Assembly (NCBI RefSeq): GCF_008692605.1
Contig: NZ_LFCT01000027.1
Coordinates: 1 to 64,000, forward strand
Source: Sphingobium estronivorans
GTDB taxonomy: Bacteria > Pseudomonadota > Alphaproteobacteria > Sphingomonadales > Sphingomonadaceae
Direction of reading: 5' to 3'
DNA: 64,000 bases
Numbering within the stretch: the first letter of the stretch is position 1; each line of letters starts with the position of its first letter. Below are positions 52,245 through 60,170 of the stretch, piece after piece. The notes beneath the pieces were generated by a model that had not been told where the DNA came from, did not search any database, and was given only the letters and a program-made list of their open reading frames with translations. Both the position numbers and the translations under genes were made by a program.

Positions 52245-52997
52245 CTATCCCGCCACCGTGTAGCCGCCGTCGACCGGCAACGTCTGGCCCGTGATCCAGC
52301 CCGCCGCGGGGCTGGTGAGGAACAGGATGGCGCCCGCAATATCGGCGGGCTCGCCCAGACGCCCCAGCGGGGTACGCGCCAATGTCGGCGCGGTCCATTG
52401 CTCCTGTTCGAAAGTGCCCGCCGTCATGTGGCTGCGCGTAAGGCCCGCCGCGACCGCGTTGACGCGGACGTTGCGCGGTCCCCATTGCACCGCCAGCGTG
52501 CGCGTCAGGCCGACGAGGCCGGTCTTCGCCGCGCCATAGCCCGGCACGATCCCTATTCCGAAGAAACTGCTCATCGACGCGACGCCGACGATCGACGCGC
52601 CACCCTCGATGCGGCTTTGCTCCAACAAGTCCACCGTGCGCCGTGCCATGCGGAACGCACCGACCAGCAGCATGTTTACCGAACGCGCAAAGACATCGGG
52701 TTCATATTCGTCCAGCCCGATGCTGGGCAGCGCCATCCCCGCATTGTTGACGAGAATGTCGAGCCGGGGGAGGGCGGCGGCCACCGCGTCGATGCTCGTC
52801 CCGACCTCCACGTCCATTTGCAGATAGCGATAGCCGCTGAGGTCCGCGTCATACTCGGCTGCGCTGCCGCGCGTGCCGGTGATGGTGACTTCCGCGCCCG
52901 CGTCGCGATAGGCCGCAGCGGTCGCCGCACCGATCCCGCTCGTGCCGCCCGTGACCAGCACATGCGCGCCGGCATAATCATGATGAATATTGCTCAT
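52245..52997 (-). CDS. Short-chain dehydrogenase/reductase
   Basis: 250 residues from the ATG at 52997, overlapping the previous stop (ATGA). VLVTGGTSGIGAATAAAY, LVNNAGMALPSIG, GVASMSSFFG, YGAAKTGLVGLTRTLA (Y-x-x-x-K), NAVAAGLTRSHMTAG and PVDGGYTVAG. It likely oxidises a secondary alcohol made or exposed by the neighbouring Gfo/Idh or alcohol dehydrogenase. Confidence 0.92.
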   Translation of the reverse strand: MSNIHHDYAGAHVLVTGGTSGIGAATAAAYRDAGAEVTITGTRGSAAEYDADLSGYRYLQMDVEVGTSIDAVAAALPRLDILVNNAGMALPSIGLDEYEPDVFARSVNMLLVGAFRMARRTVDLLEQSRIEGGASIVGVASMSSFFGIGIVPGYGAAKTGLVGLTRTLAVQWGPRNVRVNAVAAGLTRSHMTAGTFEQEQWTAPTLARTPLGRLGEPADIAGAILFLTSPAAGWITGQTLPVDGGYTVAG

Positions 52998-54121
52998 AGT
53001 TTTTCTACCTCCACCCAACGACCTTCGGCAGCGGAACGGCGGGCGGCGTCGAGCACCGCCTGTCCGGCCGCGGCATCGCGGAAATCGCCTGCCGGATCGG
53101 GCAAGGGCGGCTCGCGGCCTTCCATCGTCGCCCTGATCTGGCCGAACAGCTTGGCATAGGGCGCGACATCGAAGCCCTGCGTGTGCCAGCGGTCCATCTC
53201 GGTCTGGATCAGCGCCTCGACGCCGAAGGGTTCGGGCGTGGGGTTCACCAGTTCGGGCGGCATCGCTATCTGGCGTTCTCCGTCCGTATCCTTGACCCAC
53301 AGCTGTTCAGGATCGCCGAAGGCCGCGCCCGACTGAATCCAGGCCGCGCCGCGCGTGCCCGCCACCTTGGTCGCCATGACGAACGGACCGGGGAAATATT
53401 GCCCCGCCTCGATCACGCCGCGACAGCCATTTTCAGTGACGAACTGGATGTTGTAATAGTCGTCGGAAGTCATGGCCGGGCGGCCGGGGGACAATTTGCG
53501 CAGGATCGCGCTGACCGCGACGATCTCGCCCACTGTCGAGCGCACCTGGTCGATCATGTGCGTGCCAAACGCCCCCAAAAAGCCGCCGCCCTGCTGCGCA
53601 TCCGTCCACCAGTCGGCCAGCGGTTCATCGCCGCTGCCGCCGGGCTGTTGATAGATGCGGCTGAACATCAGCGGGTCGCCGATCATGCCGTCCTTTACCA
53701 CCCGGCGGAGCAGCGCCTGTGCGCTGTCGAAGCGGAATTCCGCGCCCAGCGCATGGACGACGCCCGCCTTTTCGGCGGCGGCCAGCATTTCCCGCGCCTG
53801 CGGCAGGTCCTTGGCGAAGGGCTTTTCGCACATCACGGCGCGCCCGGCGGCGATGGCCTGCATCACCGGGCGGTAATGCGCATGGGGTGGCGTGGCAACC
53901 GTCACCAGCCGGATCGCCGGATCGTCCGCCAACACCTGTTCCAGATTGTCGGATGCGACGGGAATGTTCAGCGGCGCGGCCCGTTCGGCGGTGCGTTGCC
54001 GGTCGCGGCCGACGATGGCGCGCACTTCGATGCCGGCCTGACGCAAGGCCCGGACATGGGTGAACAGGCCAAAGCCCGTTCCCACCACGACGGCGCCCAT
54101 GGGTTGGCTGTCATTGCTCAT
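52994..54121 (-). CDS. Gfo/Idh/MocA-family oxidoreductase
   Basis: 375 residues from the ATG at 54121. N-terminal Rossmann domain VVVGTGFGLFTHVRALRQAG and the catalytic-lysine motif AVMCEKPFAKDLPQAREML (EKP), then GFLGAFGTHMIDQVRSTVGE in the substrate domain with the G-x-x-x-D-x-x-H-like His. Members oxidise sugars, cyclitols and glycosides at C2 or C3 with NAD(P). It overlaps both neighbours (ATGA), including the TIM-barrel gene upstream. In C-glycoside-degrading bacteria this enzyme type makes the 3-keto sugar before cleavage by a TIM-barrel partner. Confidence 0.9.
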   Translation of the reverse strand: MSNDSQPMGAVVVGTGFGLFTHVRALRQAGIEVRAIVGRDRQRTAERAAPLNIPVASDNLEQVLADDPAIRLVTVATPPHAHYRPVMQAIAAGRAVMCEKPFAKDLPQAREMLAAAEKAGVVHALGAEFRFDSAQALLRRVVKDGMIGDPLMFSRIYQQPGGSGDEPLADWWTDAQQGGGFLGAFGTHMIDQVRSTVGEIVAVSAILRKLSPGRPAMTSDDYYNIQFVTENGCRGVIEAGQYFPGPFVMATKVAGTRGAAWIQSGAAFGDPEQLWVKDTDGERQIAMPPELVNPTPEPFGVEALIQTEMDRWHTQGFDVAPYAKLFGQIRATMEGREPPLPDPAGDFRDAAAGQAVLDAARRSAAEGRWVEVEKL

Positions 54122-54972
54122 GATTCTTTCCTTGCCCTGTCGATGATGGCATGGGTCGCTCCGGTCCAGTGCCGGATCGTCTCTGCCATGGGTTGCGATG
54201 CCGTTTCCGTGGAGAAAATCTCGACCGAGACGGAAGCGGTGCAGCCGGTCGCATCCAGCGTGCGGATAAAGCCGATCAGGTCGAGATCGCCTTCGCCCGG
54301 CACCAGCCGTCCAGCCATGGTTTCTTGCAGCAGATTTTCGCCAGGCTGCGCTGGCGCGTCGTTGATTTGCACGCTGAAAATGCGCTTCCCCGGAATGGTG
54401 CTGAGCAGGTCCAGCGATGATCCGCTGCGGAAGAAATGCCAACTGTCGATCATAAGGCCGCCATTGGGCCTGTCCGCCGCCTGTACGATGGCCCATGCGC
54501 GAGCAAGGTCCGGTATCCCGCCAAAGGGCAGGAATTCGATATGCGCCTTCAGCCCCTGGCCCGCCGCCATGTCGCACAGCCGGGCGAAGGCTTCGGCGGC
54601 TTCGTCCAGAGAAGGGGTGACCCCCATCATTTCCACGACCGTGATGGATGACGACCCCGTCCGCGCCGCCGTTTCAACCACGCGTTCGGGTGTCAGCGCC
54701 CGCAACAGCGCGGCCATGGGAACATCCTCGCCTACATTGTGGTGCGAGGGCAGCCAGCAGGCGATGCAGTCCATTTCCATGACGCGCAGGCCGTGATCCG
54801 CGAAACGCGCGCGAATTTCGGTGGCGTTCATCCCTTCCGCCTCCAACGACCAGATGTCGCCGGGCATGACCGACATGCCGCTGAAGCCGGCGGTGCGGGC
54901 CGGGGCGAGCCGGTCGAGCAGCGGGATGTGGCCGAAGGGTGGCCCCGCAAGGCCAAGGTCGACGGACAGCAT
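54118..54972 (-). CDS. TIM-barrel sugar-isomerase/epimerase-like protein
   Basis: 284 residues from the ATG at 54972, eight nt after GGAG and overlapping the VOC stop (TGATG). Xylose-isomerase-like barrel: ITVVEMMGVTPSLDEA, AHIEFLPFGGIPDLARAW, LMIDSWHFFRSGSSLD, SVQINDAPAQPGEN and VSVEIFSTETASQ. The D-x-x-H-x-x-R-x-G motif matches the genes at 24061 and 60171. It is coupled to a Gfo/Idh oxidoreductase. Isomerase, epimerase or deglycosylating lyase are all possible. Confidence 0.82.
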   Translation of the reverse strand: MLSVDLGLAGPPFGHIPLLDRLAPARTAGFSGMSVMPGDIWSLEAEGMNATEIRARFADHGLRVMEMDCIACWLPSHHNVGEDVPMAALLRALTPERVVETAARTGSSSITVVEMMGVTPSLDEAAEAFARLCDMAAGQGLKAHIEFLPFGGIPDLARAWAIVQAADRPNGGLMIDSWHFFRSGSSLDLLSTIPGKRIFSVQINDAPAQPGENLLQETMAGRLVPGEGDLDLIGFIRTLDATGCTASVSVEIFSTETASQPMAETIRHWTGATHAIIDRARKES

Positions 54973-55385
54973 CAGCATGACTCCATGCGGAAATTCAGTT
55001 CGAGCAGGACGCCATTTTCTTCCAGAACGAAGATCTGGGTCAGGTTGGCGGGCGGATAGTCCTTGCGAGTGAAAGTCCGGCCCGTAGACGCGATCCGCTG
55101 AACCATATCGTCCACATCGTCGCATTCCAGCGCGACATGATGCACCGCGCCGCTACCCCGCGCCGGGGTGAAGGGCAGCATGTCATCGCTGGGATAACGT
55201 CCCTCCGATGGGCCGATATGTACGATCGGGTGCCCGCTCGGGTCATGGATCCAGCAGCCCTTGTCGATGTCGTCGGCCCCCGGCGCAACCCTTGCTTCCA
55301 GCCCCAATATATCGCGGAAGAAGGCGGCCGTGGTCGGCACGTCGGCGGTGCGGATGTTCACATGATCGAGCGAGCGGACAGCCAT
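54972..55385 (-). CDS. VOC/glyoxalase-family protein
   Basis: 137 residues. Vicinal-oxygen-chelate fold: LDHVNIRTADVPTTAAFFRD, then PIVHIGPSEGRYPS, GAVHHVALECDDVDDMVQRI and VLEENGVLLELNF. H8, H91-type histidine (VHHVAL) and the terminal Glu are likely metal ligands, as in glyoxalases and extradiol dioxygenases. Four bp after the DUF1214-like gene and overlapping the TIM-barrel start by one base. Confidence 0.88.
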   Translation of the reverse strand: MAVRSLDHVNIRTADVPTTAAFFRDILGLEARVAPGADDIDKGCWIHDPSGHPIVHIGPSEGRYPSDDMLPFTPARGSGAVHHVALECDDVDDMVQRIASTGRTFTRKDYPPANLTQIFVLEENGVLLELNFRMESC

Positions 55386-55389
55386 GGCG

Positions 55390-56622
55390 TCAGTCCACGA
55401 ACTGGCCGGTGTCGACCGCCTGCGCCGGATCGAGCGCCGCCGCGCCCTCTCGCTCCAGCCGGTCGAGCGGCAGCCGCCAGAGCTTGACCGGCGGCGTCAC
55501 CTGCGTCTGGACGAAGCGCAGGCCCCACTGGCCCTTGTCATGGCCGAAGCTGTTGACCCAGTTGCCGCCCGCGCCCGGATCGCTCTCGGCGATGACGATG
55601 CGCACGCGGCCATCGGGCTGCGCGACGAAGCGGCTGTTGTTCACCCAGCCATTGCCATCCTCGAATGTGTCGAGATTTTCCTGCCAGATGTTGCAGATCT
55701 GGAAATTCCAATATTCGCAGGGAGGCGGCGTGAATTCCAGCACCAGCGCCTCGTCCTTGTCCTTCTGCCAGCCCCCGAAGGCGACATGGCGGTCGGGCAC
55801 CCCGCCGTTGGAAAGATATTGGGCGCGACTATAATCCAGCCGGTTGAGCTTGGCGGAAAAATTGCCCTGATTGCCCTGCCACCAGTTGCGCACCAGTTCG
55901 GCATAGCCGAGCACGCCTTGCGCCGCCCAGGCGAGATTGTTCGCCATCAGCGCAGGCGTGATCGGTTCCGGCGCGACGCCGTCCATCCGTTCGATGGTCA
56001 TTGCGGGCGCGGTCTGGCTGGAACGGTCGCTCCAGACCAGACGGATGAGAATGCAATTGGTGTCGGGGGCGAGCTTCAGCCAGTTCTTGCCGGGGCCGGG
56101 GTCATTCTGCGACAGGATGATCTCGAACGTGCCATCCTCGGCGACGACGAGTTGCTGGCTGGCGAGGAAGCCGGTCGTCTTGAGATTGGACGGATCGAAC
56201 TGCGTCAGGCCCTCGACGCCCAGCGGCGCCCAGTCCTGGGCACCCGGATCGCCGGGGGCGGGAGCGGTCAGCACCGCCATCACGAAATAGGGGATAGTGC
56301 CGCGCGTGCCGGTGATGCGGTAATCGCGCGCCTCGTCGAACTGGCACATCAGATGGTCCTGATCGACCGTCTGGAAATTGATCGACTGCCGCCAGACCAT
56401 ATCCCGCAGCCGGGGCCGGGTCGGCTCGGCATTCTCGATCAGCCGCTCGCAGCCCGACCGCGTGAGGCGCGACAGAAAACGATACCATTCGGCGCGATCC
56501 AGTTCGGACGGCTGGTCGCCGAATTGATCGATCATCCGACCGGCCACCTTCAGCGTATCGCAGAAATCGTCCCATGCCGCGCCGGAAAGCAGGCGTTCCG
56601 CAGCCTTGTTTTCAGCTTTCAT
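55390..56622 (-). CDS. DUF1214-like protein with internal duplication
   Basis: 410 residues, no signal peptide. Two copies of a similar block are visible, ~174 residues apart: DGTFEIILSQNDPGPGKNW (163-181) and DGRVRIVIAESDPGAGGNW (337-355), with identical spacing. The second continues as GHDKGQWGLRFVQTQV, the usual DUF1214 ending. The N-terminal ~110 residues are mostly helical. Function unknown; the family often sits beside sulfotransferase or degradation genes. It starts one base after the sulfotransferase stop, so the two are probably co-translated. Confidence 0.75.
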   Translation of the reverse strand: MKAENKAAERLLSGAAWDDFCDTLKVAGRMIDQFGDQPSELDRAEWYRFLSRLTRSGCERLIENAEPTRPRLRDMVWRQSINFQTVDQDHLMCQFDEARDYRITGTRGTIPYFVMAVLTAPAPGDPGAQDWAPLGVEGLTQFDPSNLKTTGFLASQQLVVAEDGTFEIILSQNDPGPGKNWLKLAPDTNCILIRLVWSDRSSQTAPAMTIERMDGVAPEPITPALMANNLAWAAQGVLGYAELVRNWWQGNQGNFSAKLNRLDYSRAQYLSNGGVPDRHVAFGGWQKDKDEALVLEFTPPPCEYWNFQICNIWQENLDTFEDGNGWVNNSRFVAQPDGRVRIVIAESDPGAGGNWVNSFGHDKGQWGLRFVQTQVTPPVKLWRLPLDRLEREGAAALDPAQAVDTGQFVD

Positions 56623-56623
56623 A

Positions 56624-57883
56624 TCAGTTCTCCAGCTTGACAGGGAAGCGATTGTAATAAAATCTGAAACGATCGCGCAAAGCAGCTACGTCGACGCCGA
56701 AAACGCCTTCGAGATCATAGATCACGCGGCCCAGCGCATGACGCGGATTTTCGTCCAGATAGCCCAGCAGCGCGCGTTCCGCCTCCGGCGTCAGGGGCAG
56801 GCCCGCCAGTTCATAGACGCGGCGCATCATGCCTTCCTGATCGGCCATATATTCGTGGAACAATATGTCGATGGACTGGTCTGGACCCCATACGTCCCGC
56901 TGGTCGAGGCAGGCGTGCAGCAGCCGCTCGATCCGGTCGGCCCAGTGCCGCGCAAGACCCTGCGGATCGGTCGGATCGCGGCGGATACGGTCGGAATAGC
57001 CCAGCATCGTGGTCAACGACCGCAGCACCGCCACCGGGTCGCGATGGGTGATGACCAGCGTCGCGTCGGGGAACGCCGCCTTCAGCGGAGCGAGATTTTC
57101 CATATGCTGCGGCGATTTGAGGATCCAGCGGTTCGGCCCCCGGAACCAGGTCAGCACCTGAAGCACCTTCTTTTCATAAAGGTAGCTCGGGGTGCGATCA
57201 TGCGCGAAATAATGGTCGATCCAGCGCGGAATGCGGGTCTGGAATTCCCAACTGTAGCAGTTGAGGTCCATGTAGAGCAGTTCATTGTCCTCATGGATCG
57301 ACGCGGCATCCATGCCGTGCATCGCCGCCATGTGCGGTAGCATGGATTCGAAATGGCCCCAGAATTCAGCGCTGCGCAGCGCGCGCGGGTCCGGTTCGCC
57401 CGGCGGGGGAGGCGGGGCGCTGGGCACGGGCTCCTCCGATTCCCAGAGAGTGAGCGAGCGCAGCCGTTCATCGCGCGCCAGCCAGTTGACCAGATGGGTC
57501 GTACCCGAACGGGGCAATCCGGCGATGATGAGCGGCTTTTCGATCTCGATGTCGAGGATTTCCGGGTGACGCTTCACCAGATCCTCGATCCGCAGCCGGT
57601 TCGCCATCACCCGGATCGCATGGTCGATGATCGTGATGCGACCGCCGCGCGTCAGTCCTTCATCCTCCGCCAGCGATTGCAACACCACGGCCAGACGCTC
57701 GCGAAATCCCGTATCCTCGCCGAAATCGCTGAGGCCGCCCGTCATGGCGCTGGCACGGGAGAGGATTTCATCGACCCCCATATTCTCGTCAAAGTCCGCT
57801 GGCCCCTCCCGCGCGGCGATGATGGCGGGTGTGAGGCGCGGCTGCGCCATATCGTCGATAATGATGTCCTGCGGCGCGCTCAT
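56624..57883 (-). CDS. PAPS-dependent sulfotransferase-family protein
   Basis: 419 residues. The 5'-phosphosulfate loop is IAGLPRSGTTHLVNWLARDE; the 3'-phosphate region is ATLVITHRDPVAVLRSLTTM; the catalytic-region histidine may lie in LKSPQHMENLAPLKAAFPDA. Members of this large family transfer sulfate to alcohols, phenols, sugars or lipids. In sphingomonads many such genes sit in catabolic clusters where the activity is untested. It overlaps the alcohol dehydrogenase stop (ATGA) and precedes the DUF1214-like gene by one base. Confidence 0.88.
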   Translation of the reverse strand: MSAPQDIIIDDMAQPRLTPAIIAAREGPADFDENMGVDEILSRASAMTGGLSDFGEDTGFRERLAVVLQSLAEDEGLTRGGRITIIDHAIRVMANRLRIEDLVKRHPEILDIEIEKPLIIAGLPRSGTTHLVNWLARDERLRSLTLWESEEPVPSAPPPPPGEPDPRALRSAEFWGHFESMLPHMAAMHGMDAASIHEDNELLYMDLNCYSWEFQTRIPRWIDHYFAHDRTPSYLYEKKVLQVLTWFRGPNRWILKSPQHMENLAPLKAAFPDATLVITHRDPVAVLRSLTTMLGYSDRIRRDPTDPQGLARHWADRIERLLHACLDQRDVWGPDQSIDILFHEYMADQEGMMRRVYELAGLPLTPEAERALLGYLDENPRHALGRVIYDLEGVFGVDVAALRDRFRFYYNRFPVKLEN

Positions 57884-58911
57884 GCGGGCTCCTCTGCGAA
57901 TGTCAGCATGACCTTGGCCGATCGGTCGGGATCGGCGGCTGTGGACAGTGCCGTATGGAAATCGCTGAAATCATATTGATGGCTGATGAGCGACGCGAGA
58001 TCCTGCTCGCCTGCGGCAATCATCGCCAATGCCTCTCCGAATTCGGCGGCACGGTCCATGGCGATCGAGCCGCTCATCGTTATTTCATTCGCCATCATGC
58101 GCCACAGGTCGAGAGTGACCGGCTTCTTGTAGAGCGCGACGATGGCGATGCGGGCGCGATATTTGGCGATGCCGAACGCCTCGGTCAGCGCGGCCGGCGC
58201 GCCCGCTGCGTCGATGAACACATCGGTGCCGACATAGGGTGCGCCAAAACGGTCGCCGCCGCCATGGACGCGGGCGAGGGCGTCCGTCATCGTCCCCGCC
58301 GTGACGTTGCAGGCCAGCGTCGCGCCCAGGGCGCGGGCACGGTCCAGTCGGCTTTCCACCCGGTCGAATATGGCGATGTCGGTAACGCCCAGGTGGCGCA
58401 GCATGGCGATGGTGCACAGGCCGATCGGTCCGGCGCCCAATATCGCGACCTTGTCCTGCGGCTGGACCTTCATCAGCTTCAACGCGTGCAGGCCCACTGA
58501 TAGTGGCTCGGCCAACGCTGCCTCGGCAAAGCCGACATGATCGGGCAGGGGGAACAGGGTCTCGCCGATGCGCGCCCCACTCACCCGGATGAAGGGCGCC
58601 ATGGCGCCGTCCGGGCCGCCGCCGCCGATGAAGGCGTGGTCCGGATTGACCGCCACCCGCATTCCGGTGGCGATTCCGCCCATTCCGGGACCGGCGGCAA
58701 CAACCGTCCCGGAAAATTCATGACCGATGGGTAATGGATTTTCCAGCGGCTCCACGCCGCCCAGTCCGCCTTGCGCGATATAGCTGAGGTCGCTGCCGCA
58801 GATGCCGCAGGCCGCGACCTTGACGATGACCTCCCCAGGACGGGCTTCGGGCATCGCCACCTCGTCCAGTCGGACATCACCTGGACCGTGCACGCGCGCA
58901 AGCTGCATCAT
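57880..58911 (-). CDS. Medium-chain alcohol/polyol dehydrogenase lacking the structural-zinc site
   Basis: 343 residues from the ATG at 58911 (a second ATG directly follows). Catalytic zinc ligands C38 (GICGSD), H64 and E65 (PIGHEFSG) and the NAD motif AILGAGPIGLCTIAML are present. Where the four structural-zinc cysteines are usually found (~85-105) there are none: VAVNPDHAFIGGGGP. This is seen in some sorbitol/threonine-dehydrogenase relatives. First gene of the ten-gene minus-strand operon; a terminator at 59066 separates it from the SDR upstream. Confidence 0.88.
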   Translation of the reverse strand: MMQLARVHGPGDVRLDEVAMPEARPGEVIVKVAACGICGSDLSYIAQGGLGGVEPLENPLPIGHEFSGTVVAAGPGMGGIATGMRVAVNPDHAFIGGGGPDGAMAPFIRVSGARIGETLFPLPDHVGFAEAALAEPLSVGLHALKLMKVQPQDKVAILGAGPIGLCTIAMLRHLGVTDIAIFDRVESRLDRARALGATLACNVTAGTMTDALARVHGGGDRFGAPYVGTDVFIDAAGAPAALTEAFGIAKYRARIAIVALYKKPVTLDLWRMMANEITMSGSIAMDRAAEFGEALAMIAAGEQDLASLISHQYDFSDFHTALSTAADPDRSAKVMLTFAEEPA

Positions 58912-59065
58912 CCTGCCATCCTCTCCGCTTCTCTGTTTCGTTGCGTTGAAAATGCCACTCCGGACTGCGCATCGCCAGCCTTTCTTCTGTCGATGGCGTG
59001 AGATTATCGTTTTCCTGTGACCCAAAATGCTGCTTCATCCGGCAAAAGAAGAAACCGCATAAACG

Positions 59066-59103
59066 AAGAGGGTCCGGAGCCGTGCCCAGCTCCAGACCCT
59101 CTT
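59066..59103. terminator. Rho-independent terminator between SDR and operon
   Basis: AAGAGGGTC-C-GGAGC pairs with GCTCC-A-GACCCTCTT around an 8-nt loop (CGTGCCCA). The stem is 14 bp with one mismatch and is flanked by A/T runs. It lies downstream of the SDR gene at 59130 and upstream of the alcohol dehydrogenase operon, so the two are separate units. Confidence 0.75.
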
Positions 59104-59129
59104 ATGATTGTGAACGAGGTTGAACGCCC

Positions 59130-59876
59130 TCAGCCGGCCGTCTGGCCTCCATCGACGGCGAAGGCGACACCGGTGATGCGCTTGGCCTCGGCTGACGCCA
59201 GGAACAGCACGCTATCGGCGATTTCGTCGGTGGTCGCCATCGCGCCGCTGTCAAGCCAGGAAGCCGAGCGCATGACCATGTCCCAATCGATATTCTCGGG
59301 CGGAGCCTGTTTCGTCATCGGCGTATCGACACCACCGGGGCAGACTGCGTTGACCCGTACGCCTTCCTTGGAAAATTCGAGGGCCAGTGCGCGAGTTATC
59401 CCGACCACGCCATGTTTCGTCGCGCAATAAGCGGCGTTGAAAGGCACGCCGACAAGTCCGGCGGCGGACGACATATTGACGATGTTGCCACGGCGCTCGA
59501 TCAGGTGCGGCATCGCCGCATGGCACATTTGATAAACGCCGGTCAGGTTCACGGACACCGTCCGGTCCCAACGGCTGCGATCGACTTCGGAAAAGCGCCC
59601 GAAATCGAGAATGCCTGCGATATTGCACAGAATGTCCAGCCCACCATGATCGCTCACGGCCCGGTCAATGATAGCCCGGCAGGACGCTTCGTCCGCAACG
59701 TCCAGCGCCATCGCCGTGGCGGACTGTCCAATGGACTGAGCGGCCTCTTCAACCCCGGCGACGTTGCGGTCGCCGATGATGATCTTCGCACCTTCGGCCG
59801 CGAATTTCCGCGCTACCGCCAGCCCGATTCCCGATGCCGCGCCGGTTATGACCGCAATCTTGCCTTCCAGACGCAT
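59130..59876 (-). CDS. Short-chain dehydrogenase/reductase
   Basis: 248 residues from the ATG at 59876 (GGGAAGGGAGAG upstream). TGAASGIGLAVARKF, D after strand 2 (IIGDRNVAG, NAD-type), CNIAGILDFGRF, NMSSAAGLVG, YCATKHGVVGITRAL (Y-x-x-x-K), NAVCPGGVDTPM and VDGGQTAG. It is closed by a terminator. A 29-bp inverted repeat about 30 bp upstream is a likely operator. Confidence 0.92.
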   Translation of the reverse strand: MRLEGKIAVITGAASGIGLAVARKFAAEGAKIIIGDRNVAGVEEAAQSIGQSATAMALDVADEASCRAIIDRAVSDHGGLDILCNIAGILDFGRFSEVDRSRWDRTVSVNLTGVYQMCHAAMPHLIERRGNIVNMSSAAGLVGVPFNAAYCATKHGVVGITRALALEFSKEGVRVNAVCPGGVDTPMTKQAPPENIDWDMVMRSASWLDSGAMATTDEIADSVLFLASAEAKRITGVAFAVDGGQTAG

Positions 59877-59905
59877 ATCCGCTCTCCCTTCCCTGTAGTC
59901 CGGCA

Positions 59906-59934
59906 TGAAATGCGCCATATTCATACGCATTTCA
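59906..59934. promoter_or_regulatory. Inverted repeat, likely operator of the SDR
   Basis: TGAAATGCG and CGCATTTCA form a perfect 9-bp inverted repeat with an 11-bp spacer, 30-58 bp upstream of the SDR ATG. Two similar direct copies, TTCAAGGGTGACACG (59931) and TTTCAGGGTGATACG (59973), follow. The interval 59877-60170 holds no gene. Confidence 0.5.
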
Positions 59935-60170
59935 AGGGTGACACGGATATTATAACAGCAAACGCGAAGAATTTTCAGGGTGATACGATGGATTATGACC
60001 GCCGTGGTGGAAGATGCCGGCCTGCGATTATATAATCATTTCGCCGCATTGAACGGATTCGCCCGCCGGCAGGCGGGCGCGATACGGAGGATATGAGAAA
60101 TGGTGCAATGGTGCGCAGGGGTGGCGATGCTCATTGCGGAGCCTTCGCGCAATAGCAACGGCAGGCCGGC

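Noticed and set aside
53183-54796. Plus-strand open frame of ~540 codons opposite the Gfo/Idh and TIM-barrel genes
   Set aside because: Shadow of two strongly supported genes.
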